64,000 nt of DNA from Tolypeutes matacus (taxonomy: Eukaryota > Chordata > Mammalia > Cingulata > Chlamyphoridae). The stretch is from positions 1,873,069-1,937,068 of the forward strand of contig JAKSZT010054583.1 in assembly GCA_026826555.1 (NCBI GenBank), in the 5' to 3' direction. A program made the translations under genes and the position numbers. Under the pieces are notes generated by a model, which was given only the letters and a program-made list of their open reading frames with translations, did not search any database and was not told the DNA's origin. This document shows positions 58,351 to 64,000 of the stretch, in pieces (the stretch's first letter is position 1; the number at the start of each line of letters is the position of its first letter).

Positions 58351-61300
58351 ATGGAATTCAAGGTTTCTTGGTTTGAAATCTACTGCATGTGTGTGAATAC
58401 TCATACAACCTTCTGTTCTAAAACTAATGGATTAATGACATTTCCATATGTGTAGGAAGTGGAGTGATGGCATTCATACCATACCCTGTTCTAGCACTTA
58501 GTTGGTAGCATACATTCATAATGTGTGCAGATGGAGTAGTGTTTTATTTATATTTTTAAAAGTCAGCATGCATTAAGAAAGAATTCTATTCAAAAGTATG
58601 CTTCTAAAAGTATTCTGTCAATAAGCTTTTATTTGTTGCATCTCTGACCTCCTAAAGATGATTATCTTGGGTAAGCAGAGGTGCTGGAAAGCTCTCTACC
58701 CACTCTCTGTTTTTTTCCCCCTACCATATTTTGGTGTCTTTAACACAAGAGCATTTTATGTGCATGTGCTGTCCATTTTCTAATTTATATCTTCTTAAAT
58801 CAACCAGATTTCTGGGAAATCGTTTCTTCCTAACTAAAAGCCCAGAGTTTCCATATCTTCAGCCATGATCCAGAAAAGTCATTTCCTTAGCATCTGTATA
58901 GACAGCTCTTCATTTCTTTACATCTTCTCTTTCAAAGTCTCAGTTGTCAAAGAAGGCATGACTATCTCCTTTGAAGCACTTGTGCTGTGACATTGTTTAG
59001 TAATGGGACTTTCATTCAAACATATCTTTTTTGTTCCCATATGTCAGGCACTGTAATATGAATTCAACATTGTGAAGACATGGCCGCTCACTTTATCATT
59101 TCTGATGCTGAGTTCCATTTTTTTTTTCCTGGAGGTGTCCTTTCTTCTTACATGATCATCAGTAGTGTATAGCTCTAGGTAGGGTTGGATGGATCAGGCT
59201 GGACTCATCATTGCTTTCAGCGGAAAAACACATAAGTAAGAAGTATATTTCTGAAAGATCATATCAGATTTACGTTCAGTTATTTTATTCAGGCGGTCCC
59301 TAATATTGCAAAACTCTGTATACAGAACAACATGAGCTGCTTCTCCAACTTTGATTTCCCCTAAGCGAGAAGAACTTTATACCTGGTTTATAGAACCAGC
59401 AATTGAGTTTTCTCTTTATTTTCTTCCTCTCATTTTATTCTTTCACTCACCATTTATTGACATGACTTTTGATTTCCATACTAGCAACTTCAGAATTTTT
59501 CTTGCCTGGTTTCTTTCTTCCATCCTATTTTGTATGCAGAAATATGTTGAGTCTCCTCTCAAGTGAGTAGTTAGTGTTTACTTACTAAGATCATGCGTGA
59601 GATAAATTTGAAGTGATGGCTGACTAAGAAGTAGAGTCCTCAGAAATATAGAAGAGTAAGAGAAAGAGGTGGATTTGAGAGACATTTATCTTTATAGTGT
59701 TGATTAGAGCCAAGTAAGAATAGCAGAGCAAAAAGGATTGAGGTTAGGAGAAGCATTCATATTAGGGAACAATAACTAACAAAGAAGAAAGAGAAAGGTG
59801 AAGTTAGGAAGATGTAGGAAAGCAAACACAGAAGTACAAAGGCATGAAGCCAAATGGTAGAATGTTAAGAAAAGTTTGTTTATAAATTATTAAAATACTG
59901 TAGTAGAGGACAAGAATGAGACCTGGAGTTTTAATATGACCAGGTCATTGAAAACTGTTTAAGTAAGAACAATGGGGTTGTTTCCATAGCTCTTGTGTTT
60001 AAAAAAACACAAAACAAAACAAACAAACAACAAAAAAAAACAACCCCAAACTTTAGTGGATTAAAATGACCACTTATTTGTCCCGATTCTGCAATGTTCA
60101 CTAGGTTCAGCTGGGTAGTGTTACTGGTCTGTTTGGACATTATAAATAGTCCAAGCCTATTTAAAGCAACAGGGATGGGAATCTGTACTTAGATGTGGTA
60201 ATTCTCTGGAACTGGAACTTGGAATCGACACTGACCCTCTAGGGGAAAAAAAGCCCTCATATCTGTGGAGTGAATACTCTCACCATGACCAATTTCAAGC
60301 TCCCAATCTGGAATCACAGAACACAGTTTGGTAGAGATGTTTGTAGTTTACTCTCACTAGCTGTGTGAGTCAGCCACAGTCTCCAGTGTGCCCCTGTAAA
60401 ATATCACTATTCTCATTTCTTGATCTAGAGATCTACTTTTAGGTAGCTTAAAAAAAATAATAAAACAGGATTTAATAAGCAGCTGAAAATTTTTATGTAA
60501 AAGGAAAAGGATAGGAAAATAAAACTAAGAATAAAGTTAGTAGTGCTTGAAATAAATAACTGTAACAAGGCTCTCAACAGATACTATAGTAAACTAAGGA
60601 CTTGGCCAAAGCAAAAAGGAAAGAAGCAACCACTGAGTTTACAGTGTTCCTTAATATAAAAATCAGCTGCTCAGGGGGAACGAAAACTTCGTTGATGCTA
60701 AAGATACCAGTGAACAATGAGAGAAGGAAGCTGCAGCCCTAACATTCTTGCCAAAGTATTATGGCAATGTTTGCATTATATTTCTTGCAATATATTTCAG
60801 TGCAAGATGCTGGCAATGTCAAGACAATTCAGAAAATGTATGTTATTTACTGGGACAAAATTTTTAAATTTGCAATTTGGGATCTATAATAGAAGGACTT
60901 GAAGTAAATGTTAAGGAGTTTGCATCTTACTAGAAAGATATTTGGAGGTCCTTACTAGTATATTTAGGCCGCCATCTACATCATTTAGAGTTTGCATTTA
61001 GGAAGCTAACATAATGTTTACAAGAGTCTAAGTATGGAATAATTAGGGGTTTAACCAAGATAGTGGCTGTGGATTTGTTTATAAAGCAAATCCATAAATG
61101 AGAGAGTTTGCATGGAATGAACCAGCAAGAGTTAGTAATAAGCCTCTAGTAGAGAGCAAGTAAGAATGGCTACTTGAGTTAGCCATTGTAAGCCCAGTAA
61201 ACTGATAGGCCATGAAAACCTTCCTAGTGTTATTTTTCAAAATTTCTAGTGGTGATTCATCTTTCACTCATTTTGTGTATCATCCTTTACCACCTCTTTG

Positions 61301-61692
61301 ACTTTATGGAGGAGATTAGAGGAGGTGCTTACAAAAATGAATAAGACAGATCATTGTCTTCAGCCTTTCAGTGTCTTACTTAATACATTCTCTTCCTCAT
61401 TCCTTTCTGCCTGTGCTATCCTTGGCAAGCCTCATCTTAATACTTCCATTGCTGTTGGATCCAGTTTGCATCTGGCCTTAAACAGAGCCTTTCTCATGTT
61501 CTTTTACTTATTCCTCTTCAGTGGATTTGCTTAGGCAGCCCAACTTGAAGGTGGGGTAGGAAAAAGTTTAGGGCCACCAGCAAATGCCCAGAAGTCACTT
61601 TTGTTCTGGTGATTCCCACTTCTGGGTTCTTCTTTGTTCCTCCCGGGCACAGAGGTGCTGGTGTTAACTCCTCCCTGCCCACCTTTCCCTAG
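58351..61692. other. PPHLN1: Intron, nothing recognised; acceptor at end
   Basis: 3.3 kb of mostly unique-looking sequence. An A-rich CAAA stretch lies at 60000-60043. The last 60 bases are pyrimidine-rich (CCCTGCCCACCTTTCCCTAG), forming the acceptor at 61691-61692. Confidence 0.55.
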
Positions 61693-61749
61693 AGTCCGTG
61701 CGTGCCGGTGCCTCCTACAAACGGCAGAATGAAGGAAAGCCAGAACGAG
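61693..61749 (+). CDS. PPHLN1: PPHLN1 coding exon, 57 nt
   Basis: AG completes a Lys codon begun in the previous exon. Eighteen codons follow, SVRAGASYKRQNEGKPER, and a final G is left for the next exon. The acceptor AG is at 61691-61692 and the donor GTGAGT starts at 61750. The sequence agrees with periphilin after its HQSQHR block. The length is a multiple of three with matching phases, so this exon can be skipped in frame. An AGAG at the start offers a second acceptor two bases downstream, but using it would break the frame. The next coding exon is not in the remaining 2.2 kb. Confidence 0.95.
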
Positions 61750-62685
61750 GTGAGTTTTGAGCTAGATTCTGACTTGGGATTGTGAAAGGGTGGGGGGCTT
61801 GGATTGATAGCGGTTATGGGAATGGGGAAAGTGTCTAATGGCTCCATCGGTCTACTGTCAGCATCAGAGGTGAACATCAATAGACCCAGGTAGTAGGATT
61901 TGGGGAGGGTGTGTGAGTTGGCTGTCTGGATTAGCCGTTCCTGGCTAGTGATCACCACCTCACAAGGAGGTTGAGATCTGTAGAATAGACGGATAAACTA
62001 TAGGCAGATAGAATTTGATAATTGTAGGATCAGGGGATTTCTATTTACCTTTTCTTTATGCTCTCTCTGCTACCATCTATATCATTTTTCTTTGTCCTTT
62101 GCTTCTTGCCTGTCCCTTCCCGTGCCCCCATGCAACAGGTATATATGGAAATATGTGGATATGTGATAAACCTCCTGCTCTATCCCTCAGTGTTCCTTTG
62201 CTTCTGCATACTGAAATAGTTGAAATGTGCTTAAATTAGCCTGTACACAGCTAAAATCAGAAAAGGTCCTAAGACTGTACTGGGACCATATTTGCATACC
62301 TGCAGTGCTGATATCTTGTTTGAAAAGGAACTGCTAAGTAATTAACAGCTGCTTGTGAAAGGGTCTTTTTTCCCTGTATATTTGCAAGAATTGAGCTTAC
62401 AGTTATACCTTTAATTAGCATAGTGTGCTGTGCTGATTGATGTAGTGCCTCATCCTCTTTCAAGGGATTGTTATCCCTTGAAAATAAAAGTTAGCTTTTT
62501 ACCTAATTTTTGAGTGCCTTCTTTTGTCTTCAAGGACGAGAAGCGAGGTAGGCCTTGGGTATGGAGCAATGAATAAGCTGTAATACTTGATCGTCTTAAG
62601 AAGGAGCTTTTGGTATAGTGGGTTAGACTGATAGTCATAGTATGATGTAGAATTTGCCAAGTGCAACAGAAATATAGTAGGGAGG
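61750..62685. other. PPHLN1: Intron, nothing recognised
   Basis: Starts with a consensus donor GTGAGT. No named repeat up to the SINE. Confidence 0.55.
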
Positions 62686-62865
62686 GGAGCAGATGTGGCT
62701 CACGTAGTTGAGCACCTGGTTCCCACATATGAGGTCTCGGGTTTGATCCCCAGTACCTCCTAAAGACAGACAAACAAATGTAAAAACCAACTCTTACTGG
62801 GGAGCAGATACAGTTCAGCAGTTGAGCGCCTGCTTCCCATATATGAGGTCCTGGTTTTTTTGAGG
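62686..62865 (+). mobile_element. DAS-type SINE with extra partial head
   Basis: First head GCAGATGTGGCTCACGTAGT and GGGTTTGATCCCCAG, CAAA linker, then a second head GCAGATACAGTTCAGCAG ending at a truncated GAGGTCCTGG. No clear duplication. Confidence 0.82.
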
Positions 62866-62990
62866 AGGTAAAAAAAAAATCTTTTAATTTTTAAGGTATG
62901 CAAGAACTTTTAAACTTGCTTAGAGTGAAAGCCTACAAGTTAAAAGACACTAGGATTATGTCCTTTTAAAAACCACTGGAGTGCCTAGAG

Positions 62991-63228
62991 CAGGGGTTCT
63001 CAATTTCAGCATTACTGTCATTTGAAGCCAGATAATTCTTTGTTGGCTGGTCCTGGTTGTGGGCAGTGCTGTCCTGTGCATTGTAGGATGTTTAGCAGCA
63101 TCCCTGGCCTTTCCTTACTATATGCCAGTGGTACTCTTCTCATTGTGACAAACAAAAATATCTCCACACATTGCCCAATGTGTGGGGAAGGCGGGGGTGC
63201 CAAAATTGCCTGCAGTTGAGAACCACTG
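62991..63228 (-). repeat. MER20 (hAT), minus strand, both ends
   Basis: Opens CAGGGGTTCTCAATTTCAGC and closes GTTGAGAACCACTG (terminal inverted repeats). An 8-bp duplication GCCTAGAG / GTCTAGAG (62983-62990, 63229-63236) has one mismatch. The body matches reversed MER20 as I remember it. Confidence 0.87.
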
Positions 63229-63236
63229 GTCTAGAG

Positions 63237-64000
63237 AAAGCATTTTGTGATCTACAAGAGTTTGGAAAGAGGTGTTATTCTATGTGGTTGGAAGCTTTAG
63301 AGCCCCTAGGTCTTTACTTAGCGGTTACTAGACTGTAGCAGGAAGAGCTTAAGAGGCTTTTTGACCAAAGCAGTTTCAAGGTCATTTGGTTTCTGCTTTT
63401 GCTCTTGACTGCTTTCCTGGCCTTCACTCACTGCCCAGTCTTGACTAGCTTCTATGTGACTCCTGACTTGGTGCCAATTTCTCTTCCTCTCCATGTTATT
63501 AATTTTGTCAGTTCTAGCAATTAGGAACAGAGGATTTGTGTATGACAGACATAGATAATTTGATTAAATGTTTTTTTATCAATAACAGTGCACTGTTTTT
63601 AACTTTTAAGATTATATTTAACTAAACCTGTTTTATTGCTGCTGTTGAACCTGCTAAAGTAATGTTTAAATATATTTTTTAGCTTAAGTATATTTCTATT
63701 AGTAATGGTATACACAGCATTTTAGGAGTTTCCGAAGTGACTAAAGATAAAGGTCAGTGACTTTATCTTACCCAGATTTATATTTATTCATTTAACAAAT
63801 ATTTGGATACTCATTTAGTGCCAGACAGTGGGTTAGTATTTGAATTACGGCTTTTTAGTTTTTATTTCTATTTTTAAAGCTGTCTAAACATATCAGGAAT
63901 ACCCGCTAAACTTCCTATATGCCTCTTTCTTTGATGTTATCCCTTAATTAACTACTTCTTTTTGGTGGTTGTAAATAATAACTATCCTTGGATTTTTAAC
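63237..64000. other. PPHLN1: Intron to window end, nothing recognised
   Basis: No periphilin exon and no firm repeat. A block near 63785-63840 (CATTTAACAAATATTTGG) may be an ancient repeat. Confidence 0.5.

Noticed and set aside
61750..64000. Search for the next PPHLN1 exon (expected to start inside a split Asp codon)
   Set aside because: No acceptor followed by a matching reading was found; the exon is beyond the window.

Overview
This is vertebrate nuclear DNA, almost certainly from a placental mammal of the order Xenarthra and most likely an armadillo (Dasypus type). The host gene is mammalian. The dominant short repeats are tRNA-derived DAS-type SINEs (a head with A and B boxes, ending in short A-rich tails). 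L1s, MaLR-type LTRs and eutherian fossils (MIR, L2, MER5A, MER20, Tigger1) fill the rest. The species is an inference from repeat content; a sloth is the main alternative.

The only host protein gene is PPHLN1 (periphilin-1), on the + strand. Five coding exons lie at 658-749, 32291-32455, 34792-34853, 52770-52981 and 61693-61749. All have GT/AG splice sites and compatible phases and encode about 196 codons of the disordered N-terminal half. The window starts inside an upstream intron and ends inside a downstream one, so the promoter, 5' UTR and C-terminal helical domain are absent. Introns are about 31.5, 2.3, 17.9 and 8.7 kb.

Layout: 0.9-10.7 kb of the first full intron holds L1 3' UTR pieces (two facing each other as an inverted repeat), LTRs, a Tigger1 element and DAS-SINEs. 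From 11.4 to 26.5 kb is a 15-kb nest of sense-oriented L1s: an old L1 carrying an RPS29 retropseudogene and a small minus-strand retrocopy; a younger L1 (L1-A) with an intact 5' end inserted into it, with a perfect 13-bp target duplication and a 3' transduction; and a 5'-truncated L1 (L1-B) carrying its own DAS-SINE and solo LTR. From 27 to 64 kb the introns hold scattered LTRs, old L1 fragments, DAS-SINEs and hAT fossils. A 10-N assembly gap (18295-18304) lies in L1-A.

No L1 copy here has intact reading frames. The point of greatest biological interest is the pairing of gene and contents. Periphilin is a subunit of the HUSH complex, which silences young, long, sense L1s inside transcribed genes, and this gene carries such an L1 in its own intron. 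That HUSH acts on this locus is a hypothesis.
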